Of a stretch of DNA of 64,000 nucleotides, positions 56,667-64,000 are shown piece by piece. Position 1 is the first letter of the stretch, and every line of letters begins with the position of its first letter. The position numbers and the translations under genes are program-made. The notes under the pieces were generated by a model. It was not told the origin of the DNA and did no database searches. It saw nothing but the letters and a program-made list of their open reading frames with translations. The DNA comes from Myxococcota bacterium (GTDB lineage Bacteria; Myxococcota_A; UBA9160; UBA4427). The stretch is from positions 1 to 64,000 of the forward strand of contig JAQWRT010000026.1 in the NCBI GenBank assembly GCA_029243605.1, written 5' to 3'.

Positions 56667-58487
56667 ATGGCCAAGCAGAAAGTCGCCTACGACGAGAAGG
56701 CGATTCAGACCCTGGATGCCCTCGAGCATATTCGACTGCGCACCGGGATGTATATCGGCCGCCTGGGCGACGGGAGCCATCCCCAGGATGGGATCTACGT
56801 CATGCTGAAGGAGGTCGTGGACAACTCCGTCGACGAATTCATCATGGGTGAAGGTCGGCGTGTGGAGATTGTTCGCGAGGGCGAAACCGTGAGCATTCGC
56901 GATTTTGGCCGGGGTATTCCCCTGGGCAAGGTCGTGGAGTGTGTCAGCCAGATCAATACCGGTGGCAAGTACAACGACGATGTCTTTCAGTTTTCCGTGG
57001 GCTTGAACGGCGTGGGGACGAAAGCGGTCAACGCGCTCTCCTGTGACTTCGAAGTGACGAGCTGGCGTGACAAGAAATTCGTCCGGGCTGAATTTGAGCG
57101 TGGGAGACTGCTCAAAGAAAAGAAGGGCAAGGCGAACGCGGCCGAGGCCAACGGGACTTTTGTTCGTTTTACCCCGGATCCCGAAATCTTCGGCGAGTAC
57201 GCCTGGAACGAAGAGTTTATTGCGCATCGACTCCGATATTACGCCTACCTCAATAGCGGCCTCTCCTTGGCCTATAACGGGAAGACATACCGAAGCAAGA
57301 ACGGTCTCTCCGATTTGCTATCCGACGAAATCGGCGAAGAGCCGCCGCTCTACGACATCGTCCATTGCCGGGAAGAGAAAATCGAGTTCGCCTTTACCCA
57401 TGGGAACGCATATGGAGAGACCTATTTCTCGTTTGTGAATGGGCAGTACACCAACGACGGTGGGACCCATCAGAGCGCCTTTAGAGAGGGAGTGCTCAAG
57501 GGCGTCAACGAGTTCGCGAAAAAGAATTTCGCCGGCGAGGATGTGCGAGATGGCATCGTGGGTGCCGTTGCCGTGAAATTGCAGGATCCGGTCTTCGAAA
57601 GTCAGACGAAGAACAAGCTGGGTTCGACTGAGGTGCGCTCGTGGGTCGTCCCGGCGGTCAAGGAGCAGGTGGTTCGCTGGCTGCATGAAAATTCGGAAGC
57701 CGCCAAGAGCTTGCTCGAAAAAGTTGTCAATAATGAACGAATTCGGAAAGAGCTTGCGAATATCAAGAAGGACGCGCGGGAGCGCGCCAAGAAGGTTGCT
57801 ATCCGCATTCCCAAGCTCACGGATTGCAAGGTTCATTTCGATGATACCAAGGGCGATCGCCGAGATGAGAGCACGATTTTCCTTTCCGAGGGCGATTCTG
57901 CGGCCGGCGTGATCGTGCCTACCCGAGATGTCTACACCCAGGCGATTTTCTCTCTACGGGGGAAACCGCTCAACTGTCATGGCCTCAAGCGCGATGCCAT
58001 CTACAAAAACGAGGAGCTCTATAATTTGATGAGAGCCCTGGGGATAGAAGATGGGATCGAGGGGCTTCGATATAACCGGGTGGTGCTTGCCACCGATGCC
58101 GACGTCGATGGCATGCATATCCGCAACCTCCTCCTGACCTTCTTTCTGCGCTATTTCGAGGAGCTTGTCCTGAAGGATCACGTTTATATTCTCGAGACTC
58201 CGCTCTTCCGAGTCAGAGACAAGAAGGTCACGGAGTATTGCTATAGCGAGAAGGAGCGGGACGAAGCCATGGGCAGGATCCGCTCGGCCGAAGTGACTCG
58301 CTTCAAGGGGCTTGGAGAAATCAGCCCCAAGGAATTCGGCCAGTTCATTGGCGAGGGAATTAGGCTTGTCTCGGTCACAGTGAACAGTATCAGTGAGGTC
58401 AGCAAGACCTTGGATTTCTTCATGGGAAAGAATACCCCTGCCCGGCGCGAGTTCATCGTTGATAACCTACTGACGGATGTCGCTTGA
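56667..58487 (+). CDS. parE: DNA topoisomerase IV subunit B (ParE/GyrB-type)
   Basis: ATPase subunit of a type IIA topoisomerase. The 606 residues include the GHKL ATP site (EVVDNSVDEFIM), the transducer Lys/Asn region (FVNGQYTNDGGTH) and the TOPRIM motifs (LSEGDSAAG, ATDADVDGMHI). It lacks the long insertion of Gram-negative GyrB. The ATG follows GGGAGGGCCT; an upstream frame to 56595 is less likely. parC follows 16 bases downstream, giving a two-gene topoisomerase operon. Confidence 0.92.
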   Translation: MAKQKVAYDEKAIQTLDALEHIRLRTGMYIGRLGDGSHPQDGIYVMLKEVVDNSVDEFIMGEGRRVEIVREGETVSIRDFGRGIPLGKVVECVSQINTGGKYNDDVFQFSVGLNGVGTKAVNALSCDFEVTSWRDKKFVRAEFERGRLLKEKKGKANAAEANGTFVRFTPDPEIFGEYAWNEEFIAHRLRYYAYLNSGLSLAYNGKTYRSKNGLSDLLSDEIGEEPPLYDIVHCREEKIEFAFTHGNAYGETYFSFVNGQYTNDGGTHQSAFREGVLKGVNEFAKKNFAGEDVRDGIVGAVAVKLQDPVFESQTKNKLGSTEVRSWVVPAVKEQVVRWLHENSEAAKSLLEKVVNNERIRKELANIKKDARERAKKVAIRIPKLTDCKVHFDDTKGDRRDESTIFLSEGDSAAGVIVPTRDVYTQAIFSLRGKPLNCHGLKRDAIYKNEELYNLMRALGIEDGIEGLRYNRVVLATDADVDGMHIRNLLLTFFLRYFEELVLKDHVYILETPLFRVRDKKVTEYCYSEKERDEAMGRIRSAEVTRFKGLGEISPKEFGQFIGEGIRLVSVTVNSISEVSKTLDFFMGKNTPARREFIVDNLLTDVA

Positions 58488-58503
58488 GGCGTAAGGATTA
58501 GCG

Positions 58504-60504
58504 ATGGCCCACCTCGAATCTTTGATGCAACGAAATTTCCTCGAGTACTCGAGCTATTTCGTACTCGATCGCGCTATCCCGGAACTGCGCGACGGGCTCA
58601 AGCCGGTGCAGCGTCGCATCCTGCATACGCTCTTCTCCATGAGCGATGGACGCTTTCACAAGGTGGCGAACGTGATCGGCGAGACGATGAAATTGCATCC
58701 CCACGGCGATGCTTCCATCGGGGATGCCCTGGTGGTCTTGGCGAACAAGGACTACTTCATCGAGAAGCAGGGCAATTTTGGGAACGTGATCACCGGCCAT
58801 CGATCAGCAGCTTCGCGTTATATCGAATGTCGCCTGACCGACCTCGCGCTGGAGACCCTCTTTCATAAGTCGCTGACAGAATTTGTCCCGAGCTACGACG
58901 GTCGCAGCCCCGAGCCGATCCGATTGCCCGCGAAACTTCCGGTCATTCTGATGCTGGGTACAGAGGGCATAGCGGTGGGGATGGCGACCAAGCTCCTTCC
59001 CCATAATTTGGTGGAACTCTGGGAGGCCCAAATCGCGATTCTCGAGGGCAAGGGGGTGGAACTTTTCCCCGATTTTCCCCAGGGCGGACTGATGGATGTG
59101 GACGGATACGAGGACGGTCGAGGCAAGGTCGAGGTGCGGGCCCGGGTCAACGTTCGTGATAAGAAACACGTGGTCATCAGCGAAGTCCCTTACGGAACGA
59201 CGACTGAGAGCCTCATCGCCTCCATCGAGGCCGCAGCCCAGAAGGGGCGGGTCAAGGTTTCGTCTATCGATGATTTCACAACGGATCACGTGGAGATCGA
59301 TTTGACGCTGGCTCGGGGGGTCTCCGCCAAGGAGTTGGTCCCCCAGCTTTATGCCTATACGGATTGCTCCGTTTCGATTTCCTCCAATCTCACGGTGATT
59401 GACGACAGGAAACCGGTTCAGTTCACGGTGACCGATATTATCCAGGCCCTGACCGAACAGCTGAAAAATCAGCTCAAGCTCGAGCTCGAGTTTGACCGGA
59501 GTCAGATGGTCGACAAACAGCACTGGCTGACCCTCGAGCAGATCTTTGTCGAAAAGCGCGTCTACAAGCGTATTGAGGAGGCGACGACCGAAGAGTCAGT
59601 TCGCGACGAAGTCATGAAGGGGATGGCGAAGTTCAAGAAGCTTTTCGTTCGGCCTATGGTGGCCGACGACGTCAAGCGGCTTCTGGAGGTTCGGATTCGC
59701 CGAATCTCGGCCTACGATATCGAGAAGAACCGCCGGGACATCGACGAACTGGAAGCGCAGATTCAGGGCGTCGACAAAAAACTGAAGAACATGAAGAAAA
59801 CGACCATCGGCTACGTGAAGGCGTTGATCAAGAAATACGGCGACCGCTTCCCGCGCCGAACTGAGATCACTCGGATCAAGGCAGTCGATAAGAAGGCCGT
59901 TGCTCGCCAGAATATCAAGCTGAGCTACGACAAGGATTCGGGCTTCTTTGGCAGCGATGTGCGCGGGCAGCAGTTCAAGATGTCCGTCTCCGAGTACGAT
60001 CTGATCCTCGGAATCGCTTCGGACGGCACGTATCGCATCATGCCCCCACCGGAAAAAGTCCTCTTCGGCGGCAAATTGCTCTATTGCGAAGCCTTCGATC
60101 CAGATAAGGGGGCTGAGTTTACGGTGATCTACCGGGATAAGCAGAAGATCGCTTACGGAAAGCGAATTCGGATCGAGAAGTTCATCCGAAATCGGGAATA
60201 CCAGCTCATCAAGGGCAAGGAAGGGAAGCTCGACCTGCTGCTGGAAGGGGACGCCCAGGGCACGCTGAAGATGGATTTCGTACCCGCCAAGCGCCAGCGC
60301 TTGAAAAAAGCGAACTACGACCTAGCCGAGCTCCAGTTCATCAGCCCCACGGCCAGGGGCTCACGGCTCGCGCCCAAGGCGGTGTCGAAGATGAAACTCG
60401 ACACCTCTGCGGTGAAGAAGGCTGCGGCCAAAAGGACGGCGGCGAAGAAGACGCCCTCTCCGAAGCACTCCATCGACGACGACGGGCAAGGTGAACTTCT
60501 CTGA
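58504..60504 (+). CDS. parC: DNA topoisomerase IV subunit A (ParC/GyrA-type, short C-terminal domain)
   Basis: DNA breakage-reunion subunit of 666 residues. The catalytic Tyr is Tyr106 in SAASRYIECR, and HPHGDASIGDALVVLA is the quinolone-region helix. A long coiled-coil tower follows (residues about 380-440). The C-terminal region from about 470 is shorter than in GyrA, with no QRRGGKG-type GyrA box, and ends in a Lys/Ala-rich tail. This fits a topoisomerase IV or a non-supercoiling gyrase-like enzyme. Partner subunit is encoded immediately upstream. Confidence 0.92.
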   Translation: MAHLESLMQRNFLEYSSYFVLDRAIPELRDGLKPVQRRILHTLFSMSDGRFHKVANVIGETMKLHPHGDASIGDALVVLANKDYFIEKQGNFGNVITGHRSAASRYIECRLTDLALETLFHKSLTEFVPSYDGRSPEPIRLPAKLPVILMLGTEGIAVGMATKLLPHNLVELWEAQIAILEGKGVELFPDFPQGGLMDVDGYEDGRGKVEVRARVNVRDKKHVVISEVPYGTTTESLIASIEAAAQKGRVKVSSIDDFTTDHVEIDLTLARGVSAKELVPQLYAYTDCSVSISSNLTVIDDRKPVQFTVTDIIQALTEQLKNQLKLELEFDRSQMVDKQHWLTLEQIFVEKRVYKRIEEATTEESVRDEVMKGMAKFKKLFVRPMVADDVKRLLEVRIRRISAYDIEKNRRDIDELEAQIQGVDKKLKNMKKTTIGYVKALIKKYGDRFPRRTEITRIKAVDKKAVARQNIKLSYDKDSGFFGSDVRGQQFKMSVSEYDLILGIASDGTYRIMPPPEKVLFGGKLLYCEAFDPDKGAEFTVIYRDKQKIAYGKRIRIEKFIRNREYQLIKGKEGKLDLLLEGDAQGTLKMDFVPAKRQRLKKANYDLAELQFISPTARGSRLAPKAVSKMKLDTSAVKKAAAKRTAAKKTPSPKHSIDDDGQGELL

Positions 60505-60518
60505 AGTGGCTGGCGGTG

Positions 60519-60785
60519 TCAGGGGACGACGCAGTCCAGCTTGTCGATGGCGTGCACCGGCGGGTTGCTCCCGCTCAGTAGCTCAGAGATGGCGCCGTAG
60601 ACGAGTTGCTGCTGCTTGACCCGTCCAAGACCTTCGAAAGCATCCGACTCGACGCGGATTTCGAAATGCCCAACGCCTCCGGGTCTGACTTCGATCTCTG
60701 CGCCGGGAATCGCTTGGAGAATGGTTTCGTGAATCGTTTCCGCGATTTGGGCGCTGCTGAGGTTGGCCTGGACTTCGATGGGCAT
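60519..60785 (-). CDS. bolA: BolA family protein
   Basis: An 88-residue BolA/YrbA-type protein. It has the class-II-KH-like fold with segments AEIEVRPGGVGHFEIRVES, KQQQLVYGAISELLSG and a conserved His in PPVHAIDKLD. BolA proteins form [2Fe-2S]-bridged complexes with CGFS monothiol glutaredoxins, and here such a glutaredoxin is encoded 33 bases upstream on the same strand, strong context for a BolA-Grx pair in iron-sulfur trafficking. Confidence 0.93.
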   Translation of the reverse strand: MPIEVQANLSSAQIAETIHETILQAIPGAEIEVRPGGVGHFEIRVESDAFEGLGRVKQQQLVYGAISELLSGSNPPVHAIDKLDCVVP

Positions 60786-60818
60786 TCCGGTGAACTCTCT
60801 AGACGCCGCTTTTAGGGA

Positions 60819-61751
60819 TTAGTAGCGCGGGGTTTCGGGATCGATTGCCAGGGACCAGGCATCGATCCCACCCGTGACATTATGAAGGTTGGTGAATCCC
60901 TGTCCGAGGAATTGCTGGCCGGCATTGACGCCCCTGGGTCCGTGATGGCAGATGAATACGATCTTCGTCTGCTTGGGCAATGCGCTCAGCCGCGTATATT
61001 CGGTCTCGTCGAGTAGGACGGCACCGTCGATGCGGGCGGTTTCGAATTCGCTCGGGGTTCGAACGTCGATGAACTCGAATTTATCTCCGCTCTCGAGAAG
61101 GGTCTTGAGTTCTTGAACGCTCATTTCACCCAGGTTGGGCGCGTTGGGATTGTCGACCTTGAAGCCTCGACCCTCGGCGGTTTCTACCAACTCGATTGTA
61201 ATCCCGTTGGCGCGATCGGTGCTGAAGGGGTCGACCATCAGGGTGACACCGTTGGATTGCACCTCAACGTCCATCGCGCTCTTGGCTGCTACCGAGAGGC
61301 TAGTTTGCCAATCCTTGCTGACCGAGAGGTGGAGGTACTGATCGGGGCCGCCATTTTGGGCGGCCGCTTGGCGGAGAGCTTCTGCTGCATCATCCCCGAT
61401 GTGGATTTCAGGAACTGTCGATGAGGGGGGCTCGACTCCAAAAGTGCCAAAGAGTTCCCCTCCGTCGGCCATCTCTGTGATGATGTCACAGCCCCCGATG
61501 AACTCGCCGTTGACGTAGAGCTGGGGAATCGTCGGCCAGGAGGAGTAGAGCTTGATGCCCTCTCGGACCTCGCCATCGGACAGAACGTCAACCGTTTCGT
61601 AGTCGTCGAGGTAGTTGTCCAGGATCGAAATCACCTTGGCGGAGAACCCGCATTGCGGGGCCTGGCGGTTGCCCTTCATGAAGAGCAGCACGGGGTGACT
61701 TTGGACCAATTGGTCGATTTTTTCGCGGACCGGTTCTTCAATGCTCGTCAT
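60819..61751 (-). CDS. monothiol glutaredoxin (CGFS) - A-type carrier-like - rhodanese fusion protein
   Basis: A 310-residue three-part protein. Residues 1-105 are a Grx4-type monothiol glutaredoxin with CGFS at 34-37 and WPTIPQLYVNGEFIGG. Residues of about 112-208 align with A-type iron-sulfur carriers (VTLMVDPFSTDRANGITIEL, FKVDNPNAP) but contain no cysteine, so cluster binding there is impossible by the usual ligands. Residues of about 212-308 are a rhodanese domain with active-site Cys in FICHHGPRG. The Grx half would bind a [2Fe-2S] cluster with BolA. CAGGAG precedes the ATG. Confidence 0.9.
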   Translation of the reverse strand: MTSIEEPVREKIDQLVQSHPVLLFMKGNRQAPQCGFSAKVISILDNYLDDYETVDVLSDGEVREGIKLYSSWPTIPQLYVNGEFIGGCDIITEMADGGELFGTFGVEPPSSTVPEIHIGDDAAEALRQAAAQNGGPDQYLHLSVSKDWQTSLSVAAKSAMDVEVQSNGVTLMVDPFSTDRANGITIELVETAEGRGFKVDNPNAPNLGEMSVQELKTLLESGDKFEFIDVRTPSEFETARIDGAVLLDETEYTRLSALPKQTKIVFICHHGPRGVNAGQQFLGQGFTNLHNVTGGIDAWSLAIDPETPRY

Positions 61752-61861
61752 GGTTCGTTGCTCCTGGGCTGAGCACGAGCAGGTCTAGCCTGGCTAACCG
61801 TGCCGAAAACATGGGCAGCTTAGCAGCGGTCCCGAGAGCTGGAAACCGGGGCTGATGGGGC

Positions 61862-63955
61862 TCAGCTGGTCAGCTGGATGAGGTCCGCGAGGATCTGGAC
61901 GGCCTCAAGTTGTTGGGGAGAGGGCGGATCCTCGTCGGATGCGTCGGCTGAATCCTCGGACTCGGAGCCCTGGGTGTCGGCCGCTGCCAAATCGTTGGTC
62001 TTATCGCCCGAGGAGGAGGCCGCTGCTTCGGCGTTTTCTGATTCCTCGGCCGCGGGTTCGCCGTCCTTATTCTCTTTCTCGGCTGCCTCTTCCTCTTCTT
62101 GTTCCTTCATGAGTTCGGCGAGGTGGACGACGCCATTACGCTCGTCGGTTTTGGCGATTCGCTCACGGATCTTGATCAGGTCCTCATTGGTTTCGACCCG
62201 CTTATTCGAGCGAAGGGCGAGCTCCTGGATGAGCGCCGGAGTAATCGGTTGCCATGCGGGCCCGTCGGCCTTGGCGGTGTCGGCGATTTCGAGAAAAGAT
62301 GTGATGGATTGGGTCGGCAGCGAGTAGGTCTGGTGAGCCTCTCCGAAATCATCGGTCCCGAAAATCGAGGGGATGATGACATCCGAGGCGACCCCTGTGT
62401 GCTGGGTAGAGCGACCTCCCGGTCGGAAGAAGAGAGCGGTGGTGACTTTCAATGCGCCAAGGCCCTCGGGCAGAGGCACCATGCTCTGGACGGTTCCCTT
62501 GCCGAAGCTGTGGTCGTCTCCCACGATCACGGCCCGACGATAATCCTTGAGGGCGCCCGCCACGATCTCCGAAGCCGACGCGCTGACCCTGGAAATCAGG
62601 ACGACGAGAGGTCCGTCCCACGCAATGCGGGCGTTGGGGTCTCGGAGAACCTGAACCTGGGAAAAGGTGTCACGGGTGGCGACGATCCCGCCGTCCTCGA
62701 TGAAGAGTCCCGCGATATCAACCGACGTTTCGAGGAGGCCCCCGCCATTCCGCGAGAGGTCCAGAACGAGGCCGACGGCCTTTTCTTCTTTGGCTTCATT
62801 CAGGAGGGCGGCGACATCCGAGGAACTCTGGCGTCCACCGGGTTCGTTTCCCCCGTAGAATGAAGGCAGCTCGAGTACGGCGATCTTCTGCTTCTCGCCC
62901 TCGATCTCGACTTCCTCGAAGCGAATCTTGGCAGCCTGCTCCTCGAGATTGATCTTGTCCCGGACGATGCTGACCTGGAAACGTTCGGTGGTTTCACCTT
63001 GGCGAAGCACGGTCAGGTGCACTGTCGTGCCGCGCTTGCCCCGAATCAGGCGCACGACATCGCGTAGATCCATGTCGATGATATCGACGGGTTCTGTGCC
63101 ATCCTGGGCGACCGCGATGATCTTGTCCTGGGGCTCGAGCACTTTCAGACCGGCCGCTGCGCCTCCCGGAATAATCTTTTCCACCACGGAGTAGCCGTCC
63201 TTGGTGGAGAGGGCGACTCCGATCCCTTCCAGGGAGAGCCCCATGCTGATCTGGAAATCCTCCAGGACCTCCTGGGACAAATAGTTGGAGTGGGGGTCCA
63301 GGGCGGTGGCGAAGGCGTCGAGATATTCGGCGTAGAGATCCTCGTTGGTCTTTTCCTTGGCCCGCCGAGTCATCAACTCATAGCGATGGGTCAGCTTCTC
63401 CCTGGCCTCGGGGAGAGCCATGTCGGAACTCACATAATTCGACATCTGGAAATGGATCAATTTGCTGACGAGCTCATTTTGGGCTTCGGAGTTCGGAGCG
63501 AAGGCCCGCTTGTCCGGATCGATGATGAGGATCGCATCTGTATCGAGTTCGTAGTTCTCGTCAGCCAGCATCTCGGTGGCGAAATTCTGGAGGGACTCAT
63601 ACCGGCTCACCTGGTCGGTCTGGATCGCCAAAAGGGCCGAGCAGTCGTCGTCGCGGATCTGCTGGATGACCGCCCGCAATTGCTTCTTCAGCCCCTCGAC
63701 CTCTTCGGCGAGGTAGAGGCTCTTGGAGGCGTCGAGACGCTTGACGTAATTGTCGACGATTCGCTGGCGAAGTTCGTCGTTTACGTAGTGGAAGCTGATG
63801 TGCTTGTGCAGCAGGGTTCGGCTGAGTTCCGGAATTCGGGAGCAGTTCAGCCGGGGCTGGCTTGAGGCGGCCTCGGAGGCTCCCGCGCCGGCTATGAGGC
63901 CGAGGGCGATGAGCAATCCGGCAGCGGTTCGGAGGTGCTTGATGCGTGAATTCAT
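61862..63955 (-). CDS. prc: C-terminal (tail-specific) processing protease, S41 family (Prc/Tsp)
   Basis: A 697-residue periplasmic protease. A Sec signal (LRTAAGLLIALGLIAGAGA) begins the chain. The Tsp N-terminal domain is followed by a PDZ domain near residues 245-330 (GLSLEGIGVALSTKDGYSVV), and the S41 catalytic core with Ser in SRVSASASEIVAGAL and Lys in DDHSFGKGTVQ. The C-terminal 90 residues are acidic low complexity. ATG 63955 is chosen; GTG 63976 is possible. It lies 110 bases upstream of the glutaredoxin fusion gene on the same strand. Confidence 0.95.
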   Translation of the reverse strand: MNSRIKHLRTAAGLLIALGLIAGAGASEAASSQPRLNCSRIPELSRTLLHKHISFHYVNDELRQRIVDNYVKRLDASKSLYLAEEVEGLKKQLRAVIQQIRDDDCSALLAIQTDQVSRYESLQNFATEMLADENYELDTDAILIIDPDKRAFAPNSEAQNELVSKLIHFQMSNYVSSDMALPEAREKLTHRYELMTRRAKEKTNEDLYAEYLDAFATALDPHSNYLSQEVLEDFQISMGLSLEGIGVALSTKDGYSVVEKIIPGGAAAGLKVLEPQDKIIAVAQDGTEPVDIIDMDLRDVVRLIRGKRGTTVHLTVLRQGETTERFQVSIVRDKINLEEQAAKIRFEEVEIEGEKQKIAVLELPSFYGGNEPGGRQSSSDVAALLNEAKEEKAVGLVLDLSRNGGGLLETSVDIAGLFIEDGGIVATRDTFSQVQVLRDPNARIAWDGPLVVLISRVSASASEIVAGALKDYRRAVIVGDDHSFGKGTVQSMVPLPEGLGALKVTTALFFRPGGRSTQHTGVASDVIIPSIFGTDDFGEAHQTYSLPTQSITSFLEIADTAKADGPAWQPITPALIQELALRSNKRVETNEDLIKIRERIAKTDERNGVVHLAELMKEQEEEEAAEKENKDGEPAAEESENAEAAASSSGDKTNDLAAADTQGSESEDSADASDEDPPSPQQLEAVQILADLIQLTS

Positions 63956-64000
63956 AGTTGGGGATGATAACAGCACGGGGAACCGTCGTCTGGAGGCTGG

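Overview
This is a GC-rich chromosomal stretch from a Gram-negative bacterium. The outer-membrane-type factors (a lipobox lipoprotein of the LpoA/LppC kind, a SurA/PpiD-type parvulin, a Tat-exported protein, a tail-specific protease), the Zn-type HemB, a nickel-pincer cofactor pair and a wax-ester-synthase homologue together suggest one of the former deltaproteobacterial lineages (Myxococcota, Binatota or relatives). That placement is an inference; the window has no rRNA or tRNA to settle it. Genes are densely packed, often joined by ATGA or GTGA start/stop overlaps. I saw no insertion sequence, prophage, CRISPR array or RNA gene.

Layout: 0.2-6 kb holds dnaJ, a periplasmic-binding-protein-like lipoprotein and lon. 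6-10 kb holds thiL, a CheY-like regulator and larB-larC. 10-14.2 kb is a hydrolase, an SDR, a Rieske protein and a DUF3604 protein. 14.5-19 kb is a signalling cluster: a hybrid kinase with receiver and Hpt, a REC-GGDEF protein, and a winged-helix regulator with a degenerate receiver. 19-22.7 kb has a Tat-exported Cys-rich copper-storage-like protein, then groEL/groES on the minus strand behind a CIRCE-like operator, diverging from lexA. 22.9-24.3 kb has two PTPS/QueD paralogues coupled to folE. 24.3-27 kb has an SDR and a parvulin-domain protein (minus strand). 27.3-33 kb is the elongasome operon mreB-mreC-mreD-mrdA-rodA. 33-36 kb has an HMGL-like aldolase, a HAD-IB phosphatase, a thioredoxin and a macrodomain protein. 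36-42 kb is the haem operon (hemX-like, hemA, hemC, cobA-hemD fusion, hemB) plus a small DUF4177-like gene, closed by a strong bidirectional terminator. 42-47 kb has a WS/DGAT, a luciferase-like oxidoreductase, an ABC1/UbiB kinase and a CBS protein. 47-52.5 kb has a tandem Usp, rnhB, truD, cysK, a gamma-carbonic-anhydrase-like protein and a TetR regulator. 52.5-64 kb has polA, dus, parE-parC, bolA, a glutaredoxin/A-type/rhodanese fusion and a tail-specific protease.

The most unusual locus is 22.9-24.3 kb. Two 6-pyruvoyltetrahydropterin-synthase paralogues, translationally coupled to each other and to GTP cyclohydrolase I, have complementary losses of active-site residues. One keeps the Asp-His pair but lacks the catalytic Cys, one zinc His and the pterin-anchoring Glu. 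The other keeps all of those but lacks the Asp. This suggests an obligate heteromeric pterin enzyme with composite active sites. Also notable are the CGFS-glutaredoxin/cysteine-less A-type/rhodanese fusion next to bolA, the 13-cysteine Tat-exported copper-storage-like protein, the variant CIRCE operator, and a DNA polymerase I whose proofreading domain looks inactive.
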